From Methanosphaera sp. (lineage in GTDB: Archaea > Methanobacteriota > Methanobacteria > Methanobacteriales > Methanobacteriaceae), in assembly GCA_017430835.1 (NCBI GenBank), contig JAFRMD010000058.1:1-17046 (forward strand): a stretch of 17,046 nucleotides of DNA, in the 5' to 3' direction. Position 1 is the first letter of the stretch, and every line of letters begins with the position of its first letter. The notes beneath the pieces are model-generated. The model saw only the letters and a program-made list of their open reading frames with translations, was not told the DNA's origin and searched no databases. Of this stretch, positions 6,433-14,050 are shown piece by piece. Position numbers and translations under genes: made by a program.

Positions 6433-7023
6433 ATGGATTCTGAAAAACTTGAAGCGTTTGTTGATGTGGTTCTTGCAATTATTCTCACGGTCATAGTACT
6501 TGAACTACCACAACCAGAAACAATAACATTAACAGGCTTTTGGGCTTTGAAAACAAATTTTTTTGCGTATTTAACCAGTTTCATTGTTGTGTTAACCAAC
6601 TGGTACTTTTTCCACATAATCTTTGAAATAATTAAAAAGATTAACGGCAAGGTAATTGCAATGACTGGAGTGGTAATCTTTGTAATGTCATTACTTCCCT
6701 ACTTCACGATTTTAATATCAAATAATTTCACAAATCTTAATGCACAACTATGTTATTGTGGATTTTTCATAGTAATAGAATTTTCCTATGATATACTTTT
6801 CTGGAAGATTACTGAAATTGAACATAATAGACAACTGAAGCAAATTTTAAACTTGAAAAGAACGAGTATACACTTGTTATTTTATGCTGTGGGAATTATA
6901 GTGGGTTATTATTACAAGCCCGAAATTATAGTGGTTTTCGTATTTATCGCTGTATTAACCTGGTTTGTGCATGTTTATGTTTCCATTAAGGATATTGACA
7001 TCAATGATGATAATGTGCTTTAG
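6433..7023 (+). CDS. TMEM175-like (DUF1211) potassium channel protein
   Basis: This 196-residue membrane protein has about six hydrophobic segments (roughly 10-26, 41-62, 75-95, 106-124, 144-160 and 163-184). The N-terminal signature of the family is clear: EKLEAFVDVVLAIILTVIVL corresponds to the 'RleAFsDgv.Ai..TimvLel' pattern in TM1. Prokaryotic TMEM175 proteins form tetrameric K+ channels with the hydrophobic residues of TM1 as the filter. Here the conserved serine of F-S-D is valine (F-V-D) and the preceding arginine is lysine, so gating or selectivity may differ. The protein would lie in the cell membrane. It shares its promoter region with the OYE-like gene, but a functional link is not obvious. 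Confidence 0.75.
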   Translation: MDSEKLEAFVDVVLAIILTVIVLELPQPETITLTGFWALKTNFFAYLTSFIVVLTNWYFFHIIFEIIKKINGKVIAMTGVVIFVMSLLPYFTILISNNFTNLNAQLCYCGFFIVIEFSYDILFWKITEIEHNRQLKQILNLKRTSIHLLFYAVGIIVGYYYKPEIIVVFVFIAVLTWFVHVYVSIKDIDINDDNVL

Positions 7024-7168
7024 TTTACGAGCTATATTAAAGTATTTATTCTCATATCATGAAATTCCCATATTATCTTTTTTTATATATATCTGAGGTG
7101 TTACTTTTTAACAGATTTAACAAAGCAGAGTTATGAGTCAGTTAGTAAAAAAAATGTATAAAAATAAG
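7024..7168. terminator. Convergent intergenic region with T-rich tracts
   Basis: The TMEM175-like and HxlR genes converge here. A T7 run (TCTTTTTTTATA, 7076-7087) on the plus strand fits archaeal U-tract termination of the channel gene. For the minus strand the A-rich stretch at 7148-7165 provides a U tract just after the HxlR stop. Confidence 0.35.
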
Positions 7169-7564
7169 TTATTGTTCTGTGAATTGGTCGATTTCAAAGG
7201 CTTCCCTATATTCATGCAATACTTCTTTCTTCTGGAAATCATCATATCCCACATGGTTTAGCTCGTTAAAATAATATGAAACGAACTCATATAAAATCTT
7301 ATTGGTTTTTCTACCTTTTTCTGTCAGGGAATATTCAGTTTTTATCTGAGGAGTGTCTTCAATAACGGTCTTAGTAATTAAATTAATATTTTCCATATAT
7401 TTCAATGTTTCTGCTAAAATATGGTTACTGATTGTTGGATTAGCCTTTTTGAATTCTGAAAAATGTTTCATTCCCCTGAAAATATTGGACAATATACAAA
7501 AAATCCATTTTCTGTTAAAAATATCTAAGGTAGATCCTATTGGACAAATATTGTTATCTATCAT
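7169..7564 (-). CDS. HxlR-family winged-helix regulator
   Basis: This 131-residue protein has the HxlR layout. The N-terminal ICPIGSTLDIFNRKWIFCIL corresponds to the family pattern 'CP...tldligGKW...IL', followed by GMKHFSEFKK, the recognition helix region ISNHILAETLKYMENINLIT and the wing (KTEYSLTEKGRK). C7 at the family's usual position senses thiol or aldehyde stress in several studied members. C23 is a second cysteine. GTGAT upstream is the ribosome site. The gene is transcribed away from the DsbA-like gene with only 104 bp between them, the usual arrangement for a regulator and its target. A short inverted repeat in the gap is a likely operator. The C-terminal tail (105-131) is a little longer than in short members. 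Confidence 0.85.
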   Translation of the reverse strand: MIDNNICPIGSTLDIFNRKWIFCILSNIFRGMKHFSEFKKANPTISNHILAETLKYMENINLITKTVIEDTPQIKTEYSLTEKGRKTNKILYEFVSYYFNELNHVGYDDFQKKEVLHEYREAFEIDQFTEQ

Positions 7565-7592
7565 AACATCATCACTAATAAAAATTTACATG

Positions 7593-7608
7593 GTAACTGT
7601 GAAGTTAC
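7593..7608. promoter_or_regulatory. Likely HxlR operator (GTAAC-N6-GTTAC)
   Basis: GTAAC (7593-7597) and GTTAC (7604-7608) form an inverted repeat with a 6-bp spacer. It sits 29-44 nt upstream of the HxlR start codon, over that gene's probable promoter, and just 7 bp before the TATA box of the DsbA-like gene (TTTATATAT, 7616-7624). A dimer bound here could repress HxlR and act on the divergent promoter. The spacing and size fit winged-helix dimers; binding is inferred. Confidence 0.5.
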
Positions 7609-7615
7609 TAATTGA

Positions 7616-7624
7616 TTTATATAT
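7616..7624 (+). promoter_or_regulatory. TATA box of the DsbA-UPF0173 operon
   Basis: TTTATATAT lies 45-53 nt before ATG 7669. The expected transcript start near 7645 leaves a short leader that includes GGAG (7658-7661), 7 nt before the start codon. Confidence 0.45.
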
Positions 7625-7668
7625 TTATATTATGTTATATATTCATTAAATAATTAAGGAGAAAAAAC

Positions 7669-8370
7669 ATGATGAAAATAATTTACTGGAGTGATTTTGC
7701 CTGTCCATACTGTTATATAGGTAACACACGATTGAAAAAAGCAATTAAGGAACTGAATCTGGAGGATGAAATAGAATATGATATTCATGCTTTCGAACTT
7801 GATCCAAACGCACCAAAAGAAGTGGAATCAACAACAATCGAAAGATTTGCGGTAAAATATGGTTTATCACTGGATGAAAGTCAAAAAGAAGTTGATAACA
7901 TATCAAAACTAGGATTGGATGAAGGAATAAACTTCAAATACGCCTCCACATTATACACCAACACACGAGATGCGCACAGGCTGATGAAATTAGCACAAAG
8001 CAAAAATGACACAAAACTGGTTAACAACTTAAGCACCAATTTATTTGATGCTTATTTTACCAAAAACTTAAAACTTGCAGACAAAAATGTTTTAATGAAC
8101 ATAGCCCTGGAAACGGGCCTTGAAAAAGATGAAGTGGAAGAAGTATTAAGCAGCAACTTATATAATGATAAAGTGGAAGAAGATGAAAAAATAGCATACA
8201 CTGCAGGAATAACAGGCGTACCCTTCTACATATTAGATGGAAAATACTCAATTCCAGGAGCATTATCATATAACGATTTTAAGAAAACATTAAAACAGAT
8301 AATAGATGAAAGTAAATTGGATGAAAACAAAGAAGGCAACACCTGTAAAGATGGAGTCTGTAAACTATAA
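7669..8370 (+). CDS. DsbA-family thiol oxidoreductase, FrnE-like
   Basis: This 233-residue cytoplasmic protein has no signal peptide. The thioredoxin fold starts with IIYWSDFACPYCYIGNTRLK, giving the redox pair C12-P-Y-C15, and closes with the cis-proline loop GVPFYIL (P185) and a strand. The helical insert between them (about 55-170) is typical of the FrnE/2-hydroxychromene-2-carboxylate isomerase-like branch of DsbA proteins. A second cysteine pair at the very C-terminus (C226 and C231, CKDGVC) may resolve or transfer disulfides. FrnE-type proteins are linked to oxidative or disulfide stress, which suits the divergent HxlR regulator. The start is fixed by GGAG 7 nt upstream; the second ATG (7672) is also possible. 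The next gene follows after 16 bp. The precise substrate is unknown. Confidence 0.85.
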   Translation: MMKIIYWSDFACPYCYIGNTRLKKAIKELNLEDEIEYDIHAFELDPNAPKEVESTTIERFAVKYGLSLDESQKEVDNISKLGLDEGINFKYASTLYTNTRDAHRLMKLAQSKNDTKLVNNLSTNLFDAYFTKNLKLADKNVLMNIALETGLEKDEVEEVLSSNLYNDKVEEDEKIAYTAGITGVPFYILDGKYSIPGALSYNDFKKTLKQIIDESKLDENKEGNTCKDGVCKL

Positions 8371-8386
8371 ATGGAGATAAAATAAG

Positions 8387-9085
8387 ATGAAATTAAGATG
8401 GCTAGGTCATTCTGCCTTTGAACTAGTGGAAAACAATGGCATAAACATATTAATAGACCCATTTATACGAGACAATCCGAGCTGCCCAATTCATGTCAGT
8501 AGCTTAAATCCAGACATAATTTGTGTTACACATGCACATTCAGATCACCTGGGAGACACTGTTGAAATAGCCAAAAATTCAAATTCAATCGTAATATGCA
8601 ATTATGAACTGTCAAGATATCTGCAATCAAAGGGTATTCAGGCAATAGGTATCAACTGTGGTGCCAAACTATCATTTGGAGGCGTGACAATCAGGATGCT
8701 TGATGCCAAACATTCCTCATCATATGACTTTGAAATGGAAATAGGATATGCAGGTGAAGCAGGCAGTTATCTAATAGAATTTGAGAATGACTTGAAGGTA
8801 TTTCATGCAGGAGACACTGGACTTTTTTCAGATTTAAAATTTGTAGTCGGAGAAGTATACAAGCCAGACATTGCACTTCTTCCAATAGGAAATGTATTTA
8901 CCATGGATCCCTATGAAGCAGCAAAGGCAACAAACTGGATAAATCCAAAAGTAGTAATTCCAATGCATTATAACTCATTTCCTTCAATTAAACAGGATGC
9001 TAACCAATTTAAGAAACTTATAGAAAAAGAAGCACCAAACTGTGAAACATTAATACCAGACCCCCTGCAAGTTATTGAATTTTAA
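8387..9085 (+). CDS. UPF0173 metallo-beta-lactamase-fold hydrolase
   Basis: This 232-residue protein belongs to the short metallo-beta-lactamase branch usually annotated as UPF0173 metal-dependent hydrolase. It opens with MKLRWLGHSAFELV and ILIDPFI. The metal site follows as VTHAHSDHLGD (H49, H51, D53, H54), then H109 in DAKHSSS, D143 in HAGDTGLF and H194 in PMHYNSF. All metal ligands are in place, so it should be an active two-metal hydrolase; the substrate is not known for the family. It begins 16 bp after the DsbA-like gene with GGAG upstream of ATG, so the two are most likely one transcript under HxlR control. Composition and codon use match its neighbour. Confidence 0.88.
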   Translation: MKLRWLGHSAFELVENNGINILIDPFIRDNPSCPIHVSSLNPDIICVTHAHSDHLGDTVEIAKNSNSIVICNYELSRYLQSKGIQAIGINCGAKLSFGGVTIRMLDAKHSSSYDFEMEIGYAGEAGSYLIEFENDLKVFHAGDTGLFSDLKFVVGEVYKPDIALLPIGNVFTMDPYEAAKATNWINPKVVIPMHYNSFPSIKQDANQFKKLIEKEAPNCETLIPDPLQVIEF

Positions 9086-9170
9086 ATTGTTTTAATTAAA
9101 TGGAGTACTCGAAACAATAATTTTAATATTCCTTTTTTAAAGTCTTTATAACATACATAGTTATTTATAA

Positions 9171-9192
9171 AATGTATCATTATTGATACATT
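9171..9192. terminator. Perfect 9-bp hairpin between convergent genes
   Basis: AATGTATCA (9171-9179) and TGATACATT (9184-9192) are exact reverse complements around a 4-nt loop. It lies between the stop of the UPF0173 gene and the 3' end of the CPBP pseudogene, so it can serve both strands. Without a strong flanking T run its role as a terminator is uncertain; it could also be an operator or RNA stability element. Confidence 0.45.
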
Positions 9193-9214
9193 GCATACTC
9201 CTTTTATCAGATTA

Positions 9215-10050
9215 TTATTGCTTGTTGTTGTATTCTAGTAGTCTTCCAACATGGCGAGTTTCGAAGAACATGTCTTTTTTAGCTATTATTATAATAACTG
9301 TTAGAACTGTTATTACTATAGTCTCTAGGCATTTTGTCTCTGGCGTTATTGCTATTTTTTCCTGCATGAAATTAACGAAAAAGTGGAATATCATACAGGC
9401 TAATATTGAACGGTTGCTTTCAAGATAGACCCATGTTATGACAAATCACATTGGGATTCCGCTTACAAAAAAGTTAATCACATAAAGAGGATTTACCATA
9501 AGTCCTGCCTGAAATGTTCCTTGAATAAAGATTAAAGGTAAATGCCCTAAAGACCATAAGACTCCAAAGATCATGGATTCCTAAAACCAGTTCATATAGT
9601 TACCAATTGAATCTTCACAGTATCCTTTCCATACCACTTCCTCAATTATTGAAGCAATTGTAATGGTAATAAATGCTCCGACTATTCCAACACCTGTAAA
9701 AGAAAAGTTTTCAGTAAAAACTGGTTAAGTGACTGTCCAAAAGGTAGTGATAACAGGATTGAACAGACTATTACCATTGCAAATACAATCACAGCCCAAT
9801 GTACACTTCGCCATTTTACTTTGTAAAAGCCGAAGATCTTATTTTTAAAGTCTTGTTTAAGTGCATCTGAACCTGATGCCATAATGAAAACTGTGGACAC
9901 AATAGCTGGAGCCATAAGGCCTAGAAGCATGAGCAGTGGGTTGATGCTTTCTGGCAAATAGATTGTCGGAATCCAAAATATCCATGTGAAAAGATATGCC
10001 AGCGTGAAAAAGAGTTCTGGTTTATATTAGTAGTTTCCTGTATTGTTCAT
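9215..10050 (-). pseudogene. CPBP (CAAX/Abi-type) membrane protease, broken
   Basis: With GGAGG (10058-10062) 7 nt before ATG 10050, a CPBP-family gene of about 278 codons runs leftward. It has a hydrophobic N-terminal region (FFTLAYLFTWIFWIPTIYLP, LLGLMAPAIVSTVFIM) and then the diagnostic motif IIEEVVWKGYCED (the family's EExxxR/W site), followed by SLGHLPLIF and MIFHFFVNFM. Lesions are a TAA at codon 8, a frameshift near 9700, a TAG at 9581-9583 and a TGA at 9446-9448, where a tryptophan codon is likely in relatives. Catalytic glutamates and histidines are still readable, so decay is recent. Family members process prenylated or other membrane proteins or act in self-immunity or phage abortive infection; the role here is unknown. 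The TetR pseudogene lies directly upstream. Confidence 0.8.
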
Positions 10051-10096
10051 TTGACCGCCTCCATATCACTTTTATCAATCAGATCATAAATGAAAC

Positions 10097-10642
10097 TCAT
10101 TGTTCCGTTTTCGCTCCAAGAAGTTTTTCAGTCATTTCTATAAAGACTGAAATATCTTGTTGACTAAAGGTTCCTTCATTAAATGTACCATCTCTGAGGA
10201 TAAGGAGCATTTTAACACGTTTAGGTATATTGTCACATTCAAATATGCCTTCATTTACTCCTTCTTTTATAACTTCGGATAAAAGTGGAGTAGTATCAAT
10301 CAGTTTTTTTCTGACTTTATAGTGCATTAACACATTTTGTTGGAAAAGAGTGTTTTTTATGGGTTGTTCTGCTTCGGTAGGTTTCATAGATGTAAGGATT
10401 CCTACAATTTTTTGTGGTACTGAAATATCCGTTCTGATTATCTGTTCTCCATTTTGGTCTCATTATCAATCATCATATCTATGATTTCTTCGAGCATCTG
10501 CTCTTTGCTTTTGAAATAGTAGTAGTATGTGCCTTTAGCTATTTGTGCTTTTTCTATGATTTCATCAACGCTGGTATTCTCATATCCTTGTGTGAGAAAC
10601 ATATCATAAGCTATTGTTAATAGCATTTTTTCCTTTTTTCAT
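10097..10642 (-). pseudogene. TetR-family regulator, frameshifted twice
   Basis: GGAGG (10648-10652) precedes ATG 10642, but that frame soon ends; one base of shift in the A-rich start joins it to MLLTIAYDMFLTQGYENTSV (10438-10626). The latter continues into the TetR helix-turn-helix (DEIIEKAQIAKGTYYYYFKS, then KEQMLEEI). A second one-base shift near 10445-10455 leads into QIIRTDISVPQKIVGILTSM and the ligand domain down to the TGA at 10097-10099. Restored length is about 180 residues, normal for TetR. The gene is 46 bp upstream of the CPBP gene and on the same strand, so it likely controlled that operon and itself. Both are now broken. Confidence 0.82.
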
Positions 10643-10714
10643 AATTGCCTCCAAAATAAAGCATTTATCTGTTTTAATATACTATTTAATATCATATTCT
10701 TATTAATCATTTTT

Positions 10715-10727
10715 CGACTAATAGTCG
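10715..10727. promoter_or_regulatory. Perfect TetR-type operator palindrome
   Basis: CGACTAATAGTCG is a 13-bp palindrome with one central base. Its GACTA/TAGTC arms are typical of TetR-family operators. It lies 73-85 nt before the TetR pseudogene start, where autoregulation would be expected. Despite decay of both downstream genes it has no mismatch. Confidence 0.65.
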
Positions 10728-10783
10728 GTTTTTCTTGTTTTTAATTATTAAATTTGAAATGCAATTCAATACGTAATGTTTAA

Positions 10784-11971
10784 TTAAATGCTTCTGAAGG
10801 GATATGTTCCATTTTTTTGATAAGTATTTTTTAGCCACTGTACAAATATGGGATCTGTAATTTGATATTTGTCCTTTGTGTATTCGATTAAGTCGAAGTT
10901 AAGTAAACGATTTAGTGGTCTGTTTAGAGATCCGCTCGTTACTTTTAATGTGTTGGCTATTTCAATTCTTCTTTTGGGATTGTCTAGTAAAGAAATTATT
11001 ATTTTTTGTTCTTGAAATGTTAATTTTGACCACATGAATATAAAATGTACTGCAAGATAATCTATTGAATCTTTGAATAACTCGATAATGTTATTTTCTG
11101 TTAATGTTATGTTTTCTGGTAGAATTTTTGCAAATATGTTGATGTAATATGGTATTCCTCTAGTGCATTTGTAAAATCTTTCAAATGCTTTATTTTCAAG
11201 TTGTAAGTTTCTTGGTACTGATTTAAGATAATTTATTGTGGTTTGTTTTGAAAATGGTTGGATTTCAATTGTTAACATTCGTCCTCCAAATGCACCTTCT
11301 TTTCCATTTAAGTCATTGATTAAACTGTCTTTTAAACTCATACTTCCACAAAAGAGGTATGCTACATTTTTTTGATTTTGAATAAAACTACGCATATACC
11401 ATAAAAATTTATTCACATTGTCTAAATCTTTAATCAACTGGATTTCATCTATGAAAATGAAAACTCCTTTTAATTTGTCACTGTTGTCTTCATAAATTTT
11501 TTGAGGAAGTTCCATTACAAAGTCAGCTAATTTTGCATAATTTTCTTCACTTTCAAAGAGGGGTATTGGAATATGTTCATAAGATATTATTTTATCAATT
11601 TTGAATTTGTTTGTTTTAAAATATTTTTCAATTTGTTTGTCAACAGTTCTTAAACCAAATTCTTTTGAAGCTTTTATTATTGAATCATATATTATTTTAA
11701 TTATGCTACCTTGTGTTAGTTTTTTTTGTTGGTATGCATTACTTCTTGACAAATCTATATCTACAATTAAATATTCATTATCAAATTTGTTTTTAATCTT
11801 TTTGATGAGTGCTGTTTTTCCTACTCCTCTAATTCCTGTTAATAGTATGGTGGGTGAAGAATTAAATTCCGTGCTTTTTAATAAATTGGATAACATGTTA
11901 ATTTCATCTATTCTATTGTAAAATTGTGTTTCGGTTAAATTTGTATCTGTAATGCTTGCGATTTCATCCAT
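10784..11971 (-). CDS. Archaeal ATPase_2-type AAA protein with C-terminal winged helix
   Basis: The first ATG of the frame is at 12016, but GAGGGG six bases before ATG 11971 fixes the start there, giving 395 residues. The order is that of archaeal ATPase_2/AAA_16-type proteins. FYNRIDEINMLSNLL comes first, then Walker A GIRGVGKT (46-53), Walker B VFIFIDEIQ (D175, E176) and the sensor region LFCGSMSLKDSLIN. Next are GRMLTIEIQPFSKQTTINYL and a lid domain, and last a winged helix (EQKIIISLLDNPKRRIEIAN, SGSLNRPLNRLLNFDLIEY). Such ATPases are abundant in archaea; functions are mostly unknown, with proposed roles in DNA binding, replication or defence. It is a single gene, with a palindromic promoter region upstream. 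All nucleotide-binding motifs are intact. Confidence 0.85.
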   Translation of the reverse strand: MDEIASITDTNLTETQFYNRIDEINMLSNLLKSTEFNSSPTILLTGIRGVGKTALIKKIKNKFDNEYLIVDIDLSRSNAYQQKKLTQGSIIKIIYDSIIKASKEFGLRTVDKQIEKYFKTNKFKIDKIISYEHIPIPLFESEENYAKLADFVMELPQKIYEDNSDKLKGVFIFIDEIQLIKDLDNVNKFLWYMRSFIQNQKNVAYLFCGSMSLKDSLINDLNGKEGAFGGRMLTIEIQPFSKQTTINYLKSVPRNLQLENKAFERFYKCTRGIPYYINIFAKILPENITLTENNIIELFKDSIDYLAVHFIFMWSKLTFQEQKIIISLLDNPKRRIEIANTLKVTSGSLNRPLNRLLNFDLIEYTKDKYQITDPIFVQWLKNTYQKNGTYPFRSI

Positions 11972-12040
11972 ATTTTTCCCCTCATGTAATGTAATTTGCA
12001 TTATATATTTTAACATAATGAATTTATAATTATATAATTA

Positions 12041-12080
12041 ATTTTTCATTACATAATATAATATAATGTATTTTTCATTA
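12041..12080. promoter_or_regulatory. Palindrome flanked by direct repeats before the ATPase gene
   Basis: 12050-12070 is a near-perfect 21-bp palindrome (outer arms TACAT and ATGTA; only one base pair and the centre do not pair). ATTTTTCATTA occurs on both sides, at 12041-12051 and 12070-12080. The block lies about 70-110 nt before ATG 11971. It could bind the ATPase's own winged helix or another regulator. Confidence 0.4.
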
Positions 12081-12299
12081 TATATAATTTTTTATCTTTT
12101 AGAGGCTGAAAATTTTTAGGCTTAAAACATCTTTTTCTTTTTTATCTTCAAAACTATCATTAGATAATATAAGTAGCTTAATATTCAATTTATAGTTTTG
12201 TATCGTTCTTAATTATTTTTGGATTAATATTTCTATAGTAATTATCTAATTATTGGATGTTTTTTTCTATTTTAGGTATTACGGTATAATAAGTATTGT
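12081..12299. other. Gene-free stretch
   Basis: No open gene is seen. An imperfect symmetrical block with AGGCT repeated at 12103 and 12117 is the only notable pattern. This may be the 3' end of the decayed insertion element that follows. Confidence 0.35.
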
Positions 12300-13215
12300 T
12301 CCATGAATTATTGTATCCTCCGAAATTTCTTCGTATCTATTCACATATTCTTCATATTTTTATTTTGCTCGGTAATAGTTGGTTTCATGGAATATTTCTG
12401 TAAATTCTTTAGCATTAGCATATTTCGCCTAATTCTTCTTCTGTTAATTTAGTTCTTCTTTTGTATCGTTTAAGTTTGTGTATATTACTCTTCTTAGATG
12501 TATTATGCATAATTGTTGTTTTATGTTTAAATCATCTAGTATATTCCAGTACATCGGATAAAAGTCTGTTGTTATTGCTATTATGGGTTTATTTTGAAGG
12601 GATTCTTTGATAAACTGTTTAATTACTGAGGGTGATCTGTTTTTGACTATTTTTTCACTTATTGGGATCTCATTAACTGAATCATAAATTGTTAATCTAT
12701 AATGTCTTTTTCCGTTTAAACTTAAAAATTGTTCATCATACAAGTAATAACCACTATATTTTGCTTTTTCATTGATTATTAGTATGTTTTCATCTATCTT
12801 TTACCAATTTTTAATTGTAGTGTGAGATACATCTATGTTTAAGAATATCTTGAAATATGCTTTTATTTTTCTTAATGAATTATATCCTTTTTTCATTATT
12901 TCCGGTAATTTATCTGTAATTTGTTTAAAAAGTATATATTATCGTCAATAATGTTTTATTCTTTATTCAATCTTTTTATTACAAGTTTTACATGGATATT
13001 GATGTTCTTTAAATTCAACAGATTCTCCCAATAAATCTGCTTATTAGTTATTGTACCTTTTTTAATTATTTTATTTAATCCACACTTAGGACATTCAGAT
13101 TAATATATTTAAATATGTTGTTTTCATACAATTCTAAAGAATAATCTTTAGTTAATGACGATTCTTGATTTATTCTTTGATTTAAATTTTTATTAAAAGT
13201 AGGTTTTTCATCCAT
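12300..13215 (-). pseudogene. Zinc-ribbon DDE transposase, decayed (possibly ISM1-like)
   Basis: Reading leftward from ATG 13215, an N-terminal tail (MDEKPTFNKNLNQRINQESS) is followed, with frameshifts, by a zinc ribbon: ECPKCGLNKIIKKGTITNKQ then EFKEHQYPCKTCNKKI. Next comes a helix-turn-helix region (SLRKIKAYFKIFLNIDVSHT, TIKNW) and an in-frame TAA near 12802. The catalytic part follows (12444-12743) with YDEQFLSLNGKRHYRLTIYD, AITTDFYPMYWNIL and CIIHLRR, a DDE layout with acidic residues at YDEQ and TTD. C-terminal bits (ANAKEFTEIFHETNYYRAK) persist to about 12300. The combination resembles archaeal DDE transposases such as the ISM1 group, but the exact group is not certain. I could not find convincing terminal repeats. 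Confidence 0.65.
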
Positions 13216-13589
13216 AAAAATCGAAAGTTTAAGTTGGATGAGACATATCTTATCATTAGAGATAGTTTATTTAAGTTTGCATATATAATCTCTTTTTAAA
13301 TAGATATTTAACCCTATTTTATTTTGAATTTATAAAACAATCTCATATTTATTATTATAACATAGTATAAATGAATATATAATTCTTAATACAAAAATTA
13401 ACGTATTAAATCATGAAAAAATTTTGGAAAAATTATAATTTTTCGCAAAAAAAATCCTATAAAATTTTACAGTTCCAAAAAAATGAGTTTTTGTGAATAC
13501 TCATCCATTTATGAAAAAGATATGGCTTTTTTATCACCAAAACTCTTTAATTAAGATTTGATTTGTATTTTACTTACTTCTTTTAATAA
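13216..13589. other. Gene-free AT-rich region
   Basis: No coding frame is supported. A 12-mer AAAAAAATGAGT at about 13480-13491 repeats the sequence inside the right end of the IS1182 element at 5048-5059, followed by a similar run (TTTTTGTGAATACTC against ATTGACGAACGTCC). It may be an isolated IS end or chance. A small stem ATGAGT...ACTCAT is also present. Confidence 0.3.
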
Positions 13590-13880
13590 TTATTCTTTAA
13601 TTTCATACCATGTTGGGAAACATAAGTCTGCTGAAACCCAGCACCCACAAATCTTGCTAGAAAATTACATTTAATGCTTTACCAATTTCTTCAGGCAATT
13701 TTGGATACTTTTCAATCCATATAAAAACTTCTTATTAATAAAGTCTTTAACGGTATATATAAATATTTTCATTATTATAAACGTAATTAATGTTAAATTT
13801 ACTGAAGATTTCAAACATGATTTATTTATTAATAATTTTAAATTTTTATTATGATGAAGATATTCGCCAAAAGTCAATTT
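13590..13880 (-). pseudogene. Unrecognised decayed gene
   Basis: Protein-like segments lie in different minus-strand frames. MFEIFSKFNINYVYNNENIY is followed by stops, then EVFIWIEKYPKLPEEIGKAL in the same frame, then after a shift ARFVGAGFQQTYVSQHGMKL (13590-13665). The last part has higher GC than its surroundings, which supports former coding. A 68-residue frame from a TTG at 13877 overlaps this region but has no ribosome site and reads poorly. The family is not recognised. Confidence 0.3.
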
Positions 13881-14050
13881 AAATAATAATATCTACTCAT
13901 TTGATGATTTAGACATTTAAATAAATATTAGAAATATTTTTTATATTTTTAACGTAGATTCAAAGCAATAAAAAAATTTATAATATCAATATCTTGTAAA
14001 TTTATAACTAAAAATTAAGGTAGTATAATTACATTTGGATGGTGTTATTC

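Noticed and set aside
8057..8462. Minus-strand frames of 70 and 78 residues
   Set aside because: Both lie opposite the well-supported DsbA-like and UPF0173 genes, and they have shadow-like composition.
9183..9428. 81-residue plus-strand frame
   Set aside because: It lies antisense to the readable C-terminal part of the CPBP protease and has no family resemblance or ribosome site.
11601..11921. 106-residue plus-strand frame
   Set aside because: Antisense shadow of the Walker A region of the intact ATPase gene.
13480..13510. Solo terminal repeat of an IS1182 element
   Set aside because: Only a 12-mer with an A7 run matches the true IS end; the rest is loosely similar and could be chance in AT-rich DNA.
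13671..13877. 68-residue minus-strand frame from TTG as a gene
   Set aside because: No ribosome site, rare start, and the neighbouring frames carry more protein-like segments, so a decayed gene fits better.
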